A stretch of 64,000 nucleotides of DNA from Meconema thalassinum (GCA_946902985.2 OX336388.2:1217656609-1217720608), one strand, 5' to 3'. Shown: positions 32,595 through 45,431, numbered from the stretch's first letter. Program-made: numbers and translations. The notes: generated by a model from the sequence alone, not told the origin.

Positions 32595-35500
32595 CTACGC
32601 GCAGAATGGCAAATTCGAAGCTAGGACCATGGATGCAAAGGCAGACGCTAACACATACAGAAGTTCACATCCGTCACACATACATAACCACACATAACTG
32701 GTAGGACATCAGCATATCCACACGAAGGGGCGCAGCCCAAGCTCACTTTACTAAAAACGCCCAGAGAAAACAGTGAAGAAGCACCCCAATGGGAACCAGA
32801 GGCCTATGCCTTAATAACAGGGCGCAATTATTCACCCCGTAGAGCGAGAGCGCTCGGGCGTTAAATAAAAACTCTACACGCCGCATACGAGTATGCGCAA
32901 ATATTCAATACAAATTATCGAACACTCAATAATTAAATCAGAAAGGGTAAGAAAGCCATAATCTAGGACTCGGACCGCGAGAACCGCATCCAAATACGAA
33001 TGACATAATAACAAAACTGTCACCCACACCTAGTTGCCAGAGATGCGACTAGAGACCCTGAGGTACAAGTACACAGACGTATGAGCTCCACAGACAGGGA
33101 TATCATAATCAAGGGGCAGACACTTATCGAACACAGTAGAACACAAAAATTGACAACGCGGTATTTGTAAACAGGCGCAGGATCTTTTACAAGGCACTCG
33201 GGAGATTGGTTGGAACAAAGCACACTACTCTCACCGTACACGGGGCGTCATTACGCAGACACAACAATGGATGGGACATAAACAAAGTACACGGGGCAAA
33301 AACTTATTACAATTAGTGTTAAACGACGGTAGTGCCACTCAGGCAAAATCACAACATGAGTACTTTACATTTGAAGTGTCAACAGATGGCCTGGAAGTAG
33401 TCTGCCGTCCAGCATGTGTTATCGCACAGGTAACACGACACTGGTGCAAAGTCAGCGCGAACGCGCGTTGTACAAGGCGGCTAGGACCAAGACAGAAGCA
33501 CGATTATAGTAACATTACGGTCGCTAGAAACTCATTCATGACAGATTCAAAACCGCACTGCGCCCACATTTCAAAAGCGGAGACCACAACAATTTGCGCA
33601 TACACCACAAACAGGGGGTATTTTTTACATACGGATGCCTGTTTCACGATACTAGTTACGATAACGTAATTAGAGCGTTAGCGACCCCGGGATACCAATA
33701 GGGGACGTATCAGGCATACCAGGCTTTACTAAGGCCACACAACACTCCTGCCAGTCACGTATAGCCCGCATTGGCGGTAAAACAGGAACACTACAGGCAG
33801 GGAATCTTAAACACGTGCCAGACGGCAACAGGGAGTAAGACACACTACAGGGGACACAGACAAATTCACACAAGAGACACAGGCCTCAAAGGCAACAGGA
33901 ATGATTATCCTGTACGAAGGCGGTCTCAAACCCGCGACCTTCTGAACACCAGAAGCGTAAGACCAAGCAGCCATCCACATGGAAGACACACAGTGACAAC
34001 GGGCAGTCACGTCAGCAAGGTTTGACATGCCACAAAAATCAAAGTTAACACCGGCACCTAGCTGCCAGACACGCGACTAGAAGCCCGGAGGTACATGTAC
34101 ACAGATGAATGGGCTACACAAACAGAGACATTACAGACAGGGATATATTTGCGCCAGGAGAACATTAACACAAAGTTGGGGACACTGTTAAAGCAAAAAT
34201 ACGAGAGGTGATCAGCACCCCGCCTGTTATTGCGAACAGGGTAATACAGTAAACACATTAAAAACACGAGACAGCTGTGCCAAAAATCACGCTAACCAAT
34301 GGCATTTTGGCACAACAGACACGACGAGAAGCCACACTTGAGGATAGAAAAAAACTATCGGCTAGACATCGCAGACATATAACACGGAGCGTTGAACGTA
34401 GGTCAGGGGTCCGAATTCTAACTAAGAACGGACGGCCTGAGAGGTAAAACTGAAAAGGCTTGACTGACTGAAGATTATGCACCCCGAACATACAGGTCAT
34501 CAGACACGGGAAGGCACTACATTCAAACAGAGACCAACAAACACAGAGGTACACTAACACAAAATTGCCCCGAAAATAGGCCTAAAATGCCTATCAGGGA
34601 GTAGAAGTAGATACAGAGATATATTTTACACATGTGGCCACATTTTAAACCTAAACATATCGAAACACAGTCAGCACAGCGGTAAAACATATTATTTTAC
34701 TTTAAAACAAGGATTGAGACAGAGTCAACAATTGCAGCAAACAAAACACAAGCTAGCGAAGGACGTACAGTATATACCGTGTTCCTTTGAAATGCCGATA
34801 CACATACCGGAAGGAATTGCATCCACGGGCGGTAAACAAAAACATAACGTGACATTGCGGAATAACCAAGCAACAAGCTCACGACAGACCAGCTTTGGTA
34901 ACACGCTAACATAATCACAGGGCTCGACACTATTTTTAAGGAAATACTTCCGCCAACACATTCTACACTTGGTACACGAGCATGCAAAGCCAAAATACAC
35001 TACAAGTTACAGCACTAATATAAACCGAACACATGACCACTGTAGGAGGCCGGCGTGTGGCTAGCTGCCGTCACAACTGATAACAAGGATCACCTAACAC
35101 CGCTAGGCGCATGGAGATAACGAGAGCAGAGATATGTTCACGCACTCGCGAAGCGAGACAGACTCCTCACACACAGAGGCCAGGGCCGTCTCCCGCCCAG
35201 GCAAGAACTGAGCACAGAGACATTCACATTGCACACTAGAAGGTATAAAACATATTATTACAGTAGGAATATTCTAAAAGGGCGCAAGCGCGCACCTTCT
35301 ACACAATTGGTACACTAGGTATGTTTTTAAAAGGGCGTTAACCAGACGATTAGGCATATTAATAGAGATGAGAGATGATGTGCCCACAAATACGACAAGC
35401 ACATATTCTAATAGCGCTCAGGAGCGAAGAAAACAGAATATGGCCCAGAGAGAATGGACACATGGTACAAAGCGTGAAAAAGCACCGCACTTCTTTTTCC

Positions 35501-35742
35501 CCATAGAATAACAGACGGGCAGAGATCCCACTACCATTCCTTGACACATCCCAATACCCAATACCCATTTACACACAAACACATATACAAAATACACTAA
35601 TTGAACACGGGGACTGTAGACTTTCTGCTTTTCACAGTACGGGTCTACTGCACCCTGTGGCATACTGCCTTCTCCCGAATACTAGGGGAGTTCGGACGCC
35701 AATATTAAACGCTGTATGTACATCTATACACATAGATGAATG
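32595..35742 (+). other. A/C-rich interior of the pol-less element, no supported gene
   Basis: The plus strand is rich in A and C with scattered short frames on both strands and no pol motif. A segment at 33025-33115 (CACCTAGTTGCCAGAGATGC) recurs at 34058-34145 (CACCTAGCTGCCAGACACGC) with GAGGTACA(A/T)GTACACAGA in both, an internal repeat about 1.03 kb apart. A third, weaker match is near 34315. Confidence 0.6.
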
Positions 35743-35750
35743 GCCATAAC

Positions 35751-38607
35751 TAGAGGTGTTAGAAAGTGTTGTTATTTTTTTGAAGATTTGTTGATTTAAA
35801 ATTCAAAAGGTGGTGTTTTGTGTTTTTGTTATTTTTTCGGGGGATGACATGTTAAAATTTGGAAAGCGATAAGGTTTGTACAATAAGTGCATTTAAAAAT
35901 ATAAACAATTAATGAAACAAAGTAAAAAACAAAACAGCAGGGTAAAACGTTAAACATGGCTATGGAAGAATGAGATAATACTTATATGGAAGTCACATTT
36001 TTATTTTACATTCACCATCTCGAAACACATTTCAGTGAATACCTTTTTCAGTTTTATCCAAATACTGCGGTGAAATCACTGGAAGTAGATCATGGTTATA
36101 GTCTCAGCATTTGCAGCTGTAAATTTTCGCCTCCTATCACTTACTATGAGACTGTATTTCGAAAATGACCTTTCAGAATCCACATTTGAACCAGGATACC
36201 ACACACACTTTAATGCAGCTGTTGCATAGTCTCGGTGAGCAGACCTTAATCCCATGAGGATCTCTGGAACATTCTCATTATCTTCATGACGCAGTTGGTT
36301 CTTGATTGCAGTCAGGTAAATGCTGTGAGCCTCTAAAAACTGTTGAGACTCCATCTTCGTAAGAAATGGGGCATTCTTCTTAAATTGGAGCAGTTCTGTG
36401 GGAGATACGTTCTTAGGTGCATGCCGAGGATCAAACAATGACCCGATGGCTTCTACAGTCTTCCTGGCTGGATCCGTGGTCCTTTAAGTCCTGACTTTCA
36501 CTAGAGCTGACTGGGCAACACACGTAAGCTTGGACTTAACCTTTATCTGCATCTTTTGAGGAAGCTGTTCCAAGTTCTGGAGGATCGTATGATTGAACAT
36601 TCCACCATCGCCTAATAGCTTGAGCTTTACCTCAAGGTCATCTAGCTTCCCAGCCAGTAAGTGAATTGTTGGGTACTTAGATCCCTCCAAGAAATTAAGC
36701 AAGTCCATAAGAGAGGCACCAACAACAGAAACATACAATGCTTGTAATTGTATAAATTGTATTGTTGAAGTCGATGCTTGTTGGAAAAATTTGACCCCAG
36801 AATTTGAATCTTCCAATGTTTAGAAAAATTCCACCAGATCTTCCACATGCGTGGCCATATACATTGCAGCCTTAAACCATGAATTCCATCTTGTACATAC
36901 AGGCATTGGGAAAGCTAGAATTTCATTCTCTTTTTCTGTGTTTTCATATTTCTCCCTTAGAAATGCAACGTAATTGCTTTTTCTTTTTCGCGTATTTAAA
37001 AAGGCATTCTTTGTCTTTACTATAGACATGTTCAATTCGTCCAGCTCGTTTTCAAATACGCAGCCGATAAGATTGACTTTATGAGCCCAGCACTGGACAT
37101 GACTTAATTCTTCAATCAATCCTTGAAGAGTAGTTACACATTTTGTCATGTAGCGTGCTGAGTCCGTAACTACTGCCACTACACGCTCCCGTTCAATTTC
37201 ATAGGAATTCAAGGTGTCTAATATCGCATTGGAGCAATTTACGCTATTGGCAGAATCTAGAACAACAGAGGCAGCCAGATGGGTGTTCATTTCAGTTGAT
37301 GGTACTGATGGACGAAAAAGAATGTTGAAAACACACCTACCATTCTTGTCAGTTGTTTCGTCACATAGCAGAAACACGTCTTTGTTTTTGGTATCTTCCC
37401 TAATTTCTTCCCTCCTTCTTTCGCCAATCATGGGGATGTATTTCTGACGAATCTGATTTGCTGATGGTAAATCTCCACTTCCGCGAACGTACTTATTAAA
37501 CCAAGTACGGATAGCAGGATTGTCTAGTTTCTCTACTGGTATATTAGCTTTCACAAACGCAGTAGTAGTGTCCAAAATAAACTCTTCTTTCATATACTTC
37601 ACACGACTAGCATTTGATAATGTTTCTTTCAAGGTGGCCACTCTAGGAACACTAACTTCAAGACGCGAATTTTCTGGGCGTTTTGAATGCTTCTCCGATT
37701 TGCAATGTTTGTCTAATGCATCTTTCCTGCGATAATCTAACAGACAATCACAATATTTGCACACAAGAATGCCACAAGAAATTATAAATCCTTCATTCTT
37801 ATATTCTTTAAGTCTGTCTGTGGCAGAAACAGCTACCTTCGGCATTTTTAAACTCAACTGAGCGATGCCCAGTAACAAACACTGTTATCACAGGTTGACT
37901 GTAGTCACACGCCAGTATAAATTCGTAACCACACGCAAAAATTATTTCTGAATTCGTGTCATAATATTTAAATTACGTCGCGTCTCATCTTCCTGTACTG
38001 CTAAGTTCGGAACTAATACGACGAACACGTGGTCGCCAACTGATTCACGCAAATAACACACTAGCTTCGATGATAACGCACAATATGCGCACTTGTTATT
38101 AAATTATATTGAATTCTCTACTATAATTTACACTCGCTACCGATGTAACAGGAGGCAAACGTAGTTTACATTATGAACAACTATCACATAACCTTTTGGA
38201 GGTAGTCTGCCAAACTATTCACGCCGCGATATTACAGCTGTTTACCACAGCGCTAAAATCCAACGAGTAACGAGAATATCGACAGTATATCGTAATATGA
38301 CGTATATCGTAGTATTACCCCTCGCGAAACTGTACAATCGATCATTCTCTCGAATTGAACACCAACCAAATTCGATTATCGACTTGTGGACAAGAATGTT
38401 TGGATTGGTGTGGGGAAAAAATATGAAAATTTGTTTTTATTTCGCAGATTGCGGTATTTGTGGTGTTATTCACAAAATTCGCGTTATTTCGCGATTTAAT
38501 TTCACTCCTGGGCGGCACGAAACATGTAAATACGTGAAAATAAAACATCCTAACCTCTAAATATGACTTTTCGTTTTACCGCGAATTAACAAAAACTAAC
38601 ACCTCTA
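35751..38607 (-). mobile_element. hAT transposon with 8-bp target duplication
   Basis: Terminal inverted repeats TAGAGGTGTTAG (35751-35762) and CTAACACCTCTA (38596-38607) are flanked by perfect 8-bp repeats GCCATAAC (35743-35750 and 38608-38615), the hAT signature. It carries a transposase frame on the minus strand with two nonsense codons. Beyond the first 12 bp the inverted repeats are weak. It is inserted in the interior of the pol-less LTR element. Confidence 0.95.
36076..37878 (-). pseudogene. hAT transposase, CGGBP1-like, two stop codons
   Basis: About 600 codons in one phase, broken only by TAA at 36820-36822 and TAA at about 36484-36486. The likely start is the internal ATG of MPKVAVSATDRLKEYKN. 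Features in order: a BED-type finger (CKYCDCLLDYRRKDALDKH..SEKH, about residues 40-65), catalytic-core blocks VFLLCDETTDKNG and VVAVVTDSARYMTKC, HVQCWAHKVNL, TRWNSWFKAAMY, and a C-terminal dimerisation block YPGSNVDSERSFSKYS. This matches hAT transposases of the type that gave rise to CGGBP1-like proteins. The two stops suggest recent death. Confidence 0.9.
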
Positions 38608-38615
38608 GCCATAAC

Positions 38616-38971
38616 ATGTACTAAGAGACATTTTACTTAATGCTCCAGCATGCAAGTTATAAACTTATTATCCCCAAACACACCCCTTTTCCTTACTTGA
38701 GTGGCAGACATGCGCTCACATCCATCTACATGCATGGGACATCCCGCCCAAACACCAAGGGTTGCATTTTTATCATACCCGAATGATATATTCGAAATTT
38801 GGACACCTGGGGAAAACCCACCCCATCCACTCACAGTAAAATTCATTCCTACAGCGTTACCGACTCTCGGCCACCATAACGCAGAGTCCAACGATGCTAC
38901 TACCTTCCCAACCTCGATATAACCCCCATATTAAAAAATAACGCCCGACAGACCTTAATAACAAAGGACCT
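38616..38971 (+). other. pol-less element interior between hAT and BEL-2
   Basis: No supported gene. It begins with the hAT target duplication and ends with the BEL-2 duplication GACCT (38967-38971). Confidence 0.6.
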
Positions 38972-41413
38972 TGGGTAGTTTATTGGCTGAGGAATAACCC
39001 ACCCACCAAGGGAAGATGATTAAGAGAAGGAAGTAGATTTTGGATTGGTGAAAAAGGATAGAAAAATAGGAGGAGAGTCCCACAAAAGTTATGAATTTGA
39101 CTTTCAATACATTTAGAAGCGGTTGCCACCGAAAATCCGTGCTCGGATACCTAAAGTGGGTACGAGCTTGGTCGAAGCTGACGGGAACCGCAGCTAAGAC
39201 TTGGGCAGTTTGCCAGAGAAAGGCTTTAGTGTATTTCCTTCCAAGCACGAATAAAAGTACTATAGGGAAGGGTGATGGTCTGGCCAGACAGATAGTAAAA
39301 GCTTTATTGAGTATGAACGAGGGCATAAACCTAGGAAGAGCTAGGAAAGCCAGGATCCTGCCTAACTGTAGTATCAGAGAAATGATGAATCCAAAAACAA
39401 ATATTTAATTTATTTAACAATTCAGGAGAAATTAATATTTTTGACAATTAAATATTTTGCAATCTTGTTAACAATTTGGGGTCGCAGACCTCCAACAACA
39501 TTCAGAAATTGCTCCAGGCAAATAACAATTCTTAAGGTTTTAAACCTAGTACTAAAACCTTGATAAGATTTTAAAAAGGGCAATGAAATGATTAAAGTTT
39601 AAACATTAAATTGAGTACAAGGAGTGTACTATAAGAAATTTCTGAAAGAACATTCTAGAGAGAATAACAAATTCGAAAATAACAACAAGGAAAACATAAA
39701 GCATAAAATAGAAGTTACTACAACTTCTTATATTTAAACAGAATTACTTTATGAGAATTATACAAAAGAGGGCAGGTCACTTACTGTGAAACCTGAAGAG
39801 GTAATCAAAAAGAAGGTTCTAGACTTCCTATGTTTAATTAGAAATCACGAGCCAAATGGGGCAGTTTACATTTCGTGAGACCTAAAAATAACTCACTCAA
39901 GAGTTGAAAGAATTGTTTTCCCTAATTTGAAGGGAGAAACAATGTAAGTTTGAAACGTGTGCTGGACACGTAATTATACAGAGATTAATTAATTACACAT
40001 TAGAAAAAATGGGAGGGCACATCTATAGATTGACACCTCGTTGAAACAGACCTAAAGTTAAAAATGTATTACGGATTGTTAGTAAGAGGTTTAGGAAAGA
40101 GAGATGGGGATTGAGGAAAAATGTTCATGGCCTTGTTTGAATATAAACGGACGATCGCGACGCGGTAGAAAAGTTGAGCAAGCACTGGTTTTCACTATAG
40201 TTCGTTGAAATATATGAGAAGTTCACTGTATAAACACGAGAGATTATGACAAAAAAGTTATTGCAATGATGAAAATATCTGGTTTCACTAGGTAGGCGAG
40301 AGTCTATTTCTTGAGAAGGTTGTAAATTACAATTAAATGTGCCATAGAAAATTCCAGCGGTGGACGAAAATTCACTATTGTAGTAATTTAGAAGTGAGAT
40401 TCTTCAATTTTAAATAGCATTCTCACAAGTAAGTGAGAAATACATGACGGCAGGACTTGCAGATAAAGTACAAGATCTGGAAGGTTCCAGAACGATCTTA
40501 GCAGAAAAATGGGGCTAATGAAAATCCAACGGAGGAACTAGCTTGGTGAATTATAGACAGCGGGTATTTAGATAATATCCCACGTGGTGAGAAGATTTCT
40601 CATTTAGTTAGCGTAGGAAAAGCTACTTTCTATTGAGTTTGGCTTAGACAGACAAAAGCTCAACATAGCAAATCCCTCGAAGAATGATTTTGCCCCAAAT
40701 AATTAATCTCACGCTGTCTATAAAATATCGTTAAAAGCATGTAATCTTTAAAATCATGAAGATGAGGTTAAAACTTGAAGCTGTACTTATCTTGGTTAAA
40801 TGTTGATAGGGAAGATCCCCTTGACGGATGCCTAGAGTTCCAACATGGCGTGGAGTGAAGAAAGTGTCTCTTGGTTTGAGGAGACTGGCTTGAGTTGAGC
40901 CCTGACTGATCGAATCAACTGCCGACTTAGTAGTGAGAGCTGCTCAACGGAGCACGGAGGGACCGAGGAAGGGGAAAAGAGTGGGGGGTAGGAGACAAAA
41001 GGAGAACATATAAATATTGCCAATATTGTAACAAAAAATGATCTCTTGCTGAGCTGGTCTTCAAAGAGTTGATAACAGTTGATACTAGCGCAGCATGGTG
41101 AGTAAAGAAGTGGACGTAGTCCTCTTGCTCAAGGAGAAAATAGCTGGCGATGATAACAGGATCTGGTGACCAAATGGATAAGTAAGTCCTCCAGCACCAG
41201 GAAGAATTGAGGAGCTTCAGAGATTCGCTGCGAGATGACGCTAGGTGGGTCACAGAAGTTATATCTGGAACAGACTCATACAAAATATAAGCGACCTGAA
41301 CCCCTAAGAGAGAACAGAAGATCACTGTTGGTGTCTGACAAAGAGGAAGGAAAGAACATGCAAAAACATTGAAAATTATAATCTCAGGTACCGTGTATTC
41401 CAAGAATGCACCA
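38972..41413 (-). repeat. BEL-2 3' LTR, 2442 bp
   Basis: On the minus strand it starts TGGTGCATTCTTGG and ends CTACCCA. It is nearly identical to 45432-47875. Short frames found in both copies (for example plus-strand 39091-39408) are identical because the LTR is, not because they are conserved. Confidence 0.95.
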
Positions 41414-43647
41414 TACTGGGAGGGGCAGACACCAACAGCGAACAAGAAAAACAAGTACAGTAATAAGCAATTGCGGAGAAGTAGTCTTGTGATCTGACCA
41501 TTAGTGGTCAAGACTCTGAATACCCTGACTCTCCTATCTCTTCCAGGGTAACACTCGGTCACTCTTCCAAAAGGCCAGACTAGGGGGGGTGAAACATCCC
41601 TAACTAAGACCAAGTCTCCCACTTGAATGTCGGGACTGGAAAGAAACCACTTCTGCCTCCCTTGCAAGGAAGTTAAATATTCCAAGTTCCACCTCTTCCA
41701 AAAGGAATTGCGGAGGGCTTCAAGTTTACGCCAAACAATAGGTAAATCAAAATCCCTGAAAGAATTAGGAAGGGGAGGAGGGGCAGAGAGAGAAGTGCGT
41801 GTAAGGAAGCGACCAGGTGTAAGTGGAAGGAGGTCATCAGGGTCATTGGAAAGCGGAGTTAAGGGGTGAGAGTTAACAACACCTTCAATCACAAAATAAC
41901 TAGAAGCTGAGGGAAATAAAGCACTAGTAAAGATTGCGATACAACGCAAAAGGAGAATTAACAAGTTTAAACAAAGCGTATAGAGACAAGTACATCTATT
42001 CAGGATAAGAATATACCAAGTATACAAAGAAACTATGCGAGTAGAAAGCAAGAACGCCATAGGTAACAAACGAGTAGCCATAAACAATGACCTCAAGTTA
42101 TAATGAGTATCAAAGGAGTTACTCAGAAAAATACTTAAGTCAGCGAGAAACGTGACATGACAAGTATGAATACAAAAACACATCGAATGTGACGACGAGA
42201 AAAAACCAGTTTGTTCATCAATGAACATTAAGATCGCAAAATATGTAAGCAAAGTGAAATACATGAGCGCGTGAGAAATACGCAACGAAGTTTTGAAACA
42301 AGGATCGAAGCAGTTATAGAATACGAGCATGAGTAAGTGGAATACAAAAGCAAGTGCGGCCTTGACCCACATAGTACAACGAGATAAGACATATAAATAG
42401 CTGAAAGAGTCCTTAACTGGAACAAGTTTATTTTGGGAAGTAGGTGAACGGCTTCTGTACTTGCAGGAGCGGCTCACTAGACAATGCTTGGCAATCAGCC
42501 AAAGTTGAGATAAGAGAAACTTGCTTTGAACTGTGTCAAGCGTACAGGAAATAAACAGTGACTTGACCTTCCTCAGGCTTGTATACAAACAAGTCTGACA
42601 AACAAGCAGTTCAAAGTACACAAACAACATTTGTTGAATCAGCTGTAACTTAAAGCAGATATTCAGGTTGACCGGCATGCAGTCAATCGTAACTTGGACG
42701 TGAAAAAGCAATTTAAAGCTATATGAAATAAAGTAAGAAATCAATTTCGCATAATTTTGAGGATCACGAAATCGGACAATTTTCAACAAAAAGAAGCTTA
42801 ATTCTTCCGAGCAAAGAAGACAAGCTGGGACATTGAGAAGAAGGTTATGCATAAGAATAGTTATTCTAGATGTTAGGGAATTCAGATTTTCAAGCGGTTT
42901 CAAATTGTGAGGAAGGAGGGAGGAGCCGACCGTGGCCATCCTTCTAAATAAGGAAAGAAGTGAAACATGGCTTACAGCGAAATGATGGTGACTGATAGCT
43001 ATGGTTTTACACAAGGGGAAGATAGTTTTCGAGAAAGAGTTTAAGCAATTACCTGCTATAAAAAATGACATGAGAAGGTAAACGAAATAACACAAAGCAA
43101 GGCGAACTTGAATGGCCATCTTGTGCGGGAAGAAGGAAAAACCATTTAAACAACTTACAGAGGTAGCGTAGTTGTTCACGATGAGACATCGTTTCGGCAA
43201 GTGTTTTTCAAAATTATTGAGATCTGAAATATGAGCGTTCTCTTTTTCAGAAATGAGATTTATGTCAGCTGTGACGAAATGACATTGCGCTTTGGTTTGA
43301 AGACTGGGTTGTTGGATTTCACCAGTAATAACCCAACCAAAATCGGTGTCTCTAGCGACCACGGTTGAAGATAACTTGCGTGTTTGTTTGCGAATGCAAT
43401 TCCAAAAAACATTGGCACTGAAAAGTACATCAATGGGACCTTGAGCATTAAACTGAAAATCAGCTAACCTTAAGTGCGAGGGAATGTTTAAACCGGAAGT
43501 ATTAATAGAGTGACTTGGAGTGTCCTTGCCAATACTGGTAAGAATGAGACAGTTTAAATTAAGATTGGTGTTTCTTTGGCAAACGTCTCTGATTTTCAAT
43601 TTTGAAGACTGCAAAACTTGAGTTTTCAAATTGTCAATGCCGGTCAC
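41414..43647 (-). pseudogene. BEL-2 pol-derived frame: protease end, unknown middle, integrase C-terminus
   Basis: The open frame begins at 43647 and runs past 41413 into the LTR (stop near 40927), 906 codons in all. Residues about 1-130 are BEL protease end (QGPIDVLFSANVFWNCIRKQ, ARDTDFGWVITGEI). Residues about 165-588 are rich in Phe, Leu, Cys, Ser and Ile with many hydrophobic runs and no RT, RNase H or integrase motif. Residues about 589-730 are BEL integrase end (VNSHPLTPLSNDPDDLLPL, FWKRWNLEYLTSLQGRQKW, PLVWPFGRVTECYPGRDRR). The middle may stay open only because the strand is pyrimidine-rich. Confidence 0.7.
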
Positions 43648-43772
43648 ATTGATAGAAGTAGGCGATGACGAAAGACCTAGTTTTTAATCAACGATTGCGA
43701 AACAAAGTTATGAGTTGAAGCGGAATCGAGAAGACCACGGGTTCTAAACCAATTTCCAAATTTATCTTGGAT
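43648..43772 (-). pseudogene. BEL-2 protease active-site region
   Basis: Directly after the gag stop TAA (43771-43773) the same phase reads IQDKFGNWFRTRGLLDSAST, containing LLDSAS, the D-S/T-G-type aspartic protease site with Ala in place of Gly, then HNFVSQSLIKN and a stop. GLSSSPTSINVTGIDNL follows in another phase and joins the long frame. So gag, protease and pol were once more continuous. Confidence 0.75.
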
Positions 43773-45167
43773 TTAGAATTGTACAGTGGTCAAAAGGGTT
43801 TGCGCACTATGAAAAGTTTCGGCGTTAGAAATGCAGGAAGAAGCATTAGTTTGTTCGGAGCTGCTCTGCATGGAGCTTGAAGAGGCGGGTGCTGATGACC
43901 TCGATTTATCGTGAACGTGCAATAAAGAATGATGCGGTTTTTTACAATGGAAACAGAGATTTGATGACGTACAGTTCGAAGAAGAATGCTTAGGTGACAA
44001 GCAATTGAAACAATGTTTGCTATTTAAGACAAACTTCCTTCGATCTTCGACAGACAATTCTTTAAAGGATTTGCACAAATACAATGTGTGAAGCTTTTTA
44101 CAGAGCGTGCATTTTAACGATTTGTTAAGCGGCCTGATATCTTCTCTTGCATGATTGAAAGAAGAACGGGTTTGCTTGTTCTCGACAGATGGGGGCTGAT
44201 GTCCCTTTGAAGAAGCAAGTTTTTTTTTTTCAAAAATTTGACACTGAGGATTCGTTTCGACCTTTTCGCACTGAAATGCGAGTGCTGTTAGGACTTGGCA
44301 TCGGCTGTTAAGAAACGAGATTAAGTGTTCGAAGGAAAATTCTTCCTTGCGAGCGAGTTCGATCTCCCAGGCCTTTAAAGTTGAAAAATCGAATCTTGAT
44401 GTAGCCAGATGAATGAGTATGGTGTCCCATGTTTGGACAGGCTGCTTAAGTTGGTATAATGCTCTGACATTCAACTGTATAGAGTCCAACAGGTTTCTTA
44501 AAGAGGTGACGTCATTAGGTTTGACGGCTGGTAGGTTGAAGAGACAACGTATGTGGCGAGCTACACTCAAGCATAAATTGCCATATCTCTCTTTAAGGAG
44601 ATTAAAGGCGATGTGGTAGTTGTCTGCGCTTAAAGGCAGTGACTCCACTAAGGCTAAGGCCTCACATTCCAAAGAAGTACGGAGGAAGTAAAATTTATGT
44701 ATGTCTGGGATCTCGATATTTTCATGAATTAGGGAGCAGTAAAGTTCGTAAAAAGAATACCATTCACCTTCCTTGCCTGAGAAGTGCGGTAGGCTTATCT
44801 TGGGAAGTAACGGTTTCGGTTTGTTCTTGTGAACTGAAGCGGGTGCGAACTGGGCCGGATTGATGACCTTAGTGTCCGGTTCTGAGATATTGCGAATCAA
44901 TTGGTGGGCCTTGGCAATCCCTTCAAAGTACAAGGGTTCGACCTCGTCCCGATCCGATTGAAGTTCTGGGCAAGCGGATTCAATCTCGGTTTGAATTTGA
45001 TCATAATAATCATAAGACCGTTCGTACAACTTAAGGCGATGTGTTAAGATATCTAAATCACACTCGGCGGGATTTAACTTGTTGATAAAATTTCTGAATC
45101 TAGTGAGTTGCCCTTTATAGGAAGAACGTCTAGCAATGAGAGTTTCATCTTTTTCAGTAGGAGCCAT
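43773..45167 (-). CDS. BEL-2 gag polyprotein
   Basis: 464 codons from MAPTEKDETLIARRSSYKGQ. Residues 1-110 form a helical N-terminal part; LLPKISLPHFSGKEGEW (about 125) opens the BEL/Pao gag core, with FYFLRTSL and LKERYGNL following. The C-terminus has zinc-binding clusters CTLCKKLHTLYLC, CFNCLSPKHSSSNC and CFHCKKPHHSLLH, which bind RNA during particle assembly. Length and layout are normal for BEL gag. The stop may be a nonsense mutation, since protease follows in phase. Expression would start from the minus-strand 5' LTR at 47875. Confidence 0.9.
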   Translation of the reverse strand: MAPTEKDETLIARRSSYKGQLTRFRNFINKLNPAECDLDILTHRLKLYERSYDYYDQIQTEIESACPELQSDRDEVEPLYFEGIAKAHQLIRNISEPDTKVINPAQFAPASVHKNKPKPLLPKISLPHFSGKEGEWYSFYELYCSLIHENIEIPDIHKFYFLRTSLECEALALVESLPLSADNYHIAFNLLKERYGNLCLSVARHIRCLFNLPAVKPNDVTSLRNLLDSIQLNVRALYQLKQPVQTWDTILIHLATSRFDFSTLKAWEIELARKEEFSFEHLISFLNSRCQVLTALAFQCEKVETNPQCQIFEKKKLASSKGHQPPSVENKQTRSSFNHAREDIRPLNKSLKCTLCKKLHTLYLCKSFKELSVEDRRKFVLNSKHCFNCLSPKHSSSNCTSSNLCFHCKKPHHSLLHVHDKSRSSAPASSSSMQSSSEQTNASSCISNAETFHSAQTLLTTVQF

Positions 45168-45431
45168 GATAAAGAGAATAAATTGAAATACAACTCACGA
45201 AACTGTAGAACCTTGGAGATGCTGTCAAGTTTGCAGCAGCAAATGGGTATAAAGAACAGGACACCCCAAAGGAGACAGGAGCGGCCTCTTTCCCGTTCAC
45301 AGGCTTTGCATGATGTAGTTATAACTGAAAAATCCAAAGCAGATATTAATAATTTGCAAAGTATTGTCAAATGACACTTGACAAACAATAGAAATAAAAA
45401 ATGGACTCTCCCTGGTTTCGGCACCAATTTT
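45168..45431 (-). other. BEL-2 leader with primer-binding site
   Basis: Read on the minus strand, the LTR end CTACCCA is followed by AAAAT and TTGGTGCCGAAACCAGGGA (about 45408-45427), a typical BEL primer-binding site. The rest, up to the gag start at 45167, is non-coding leader. Confidence 0.8.

Noticed and set aside
39091..39408. Identical 105-codon frames at 39091-39408 and 45551-45868 that look like a conserved gene pair
   Set aside because: They are the same position of the two near-identical BEL-2 LTRs; identity reflects LTR copying. Composition is as expected for a shadow frame.
41880..43150. Interpretation of the BEL-2 middle segment as an insect chemoreceptor or other membrane protein gene
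   Set aside because: No receptor signature motif was seen and the strand is pyrimidine-rich, which by itself yields Phe/Leu/Ser/Cys and few stops. Kept only as an open question.
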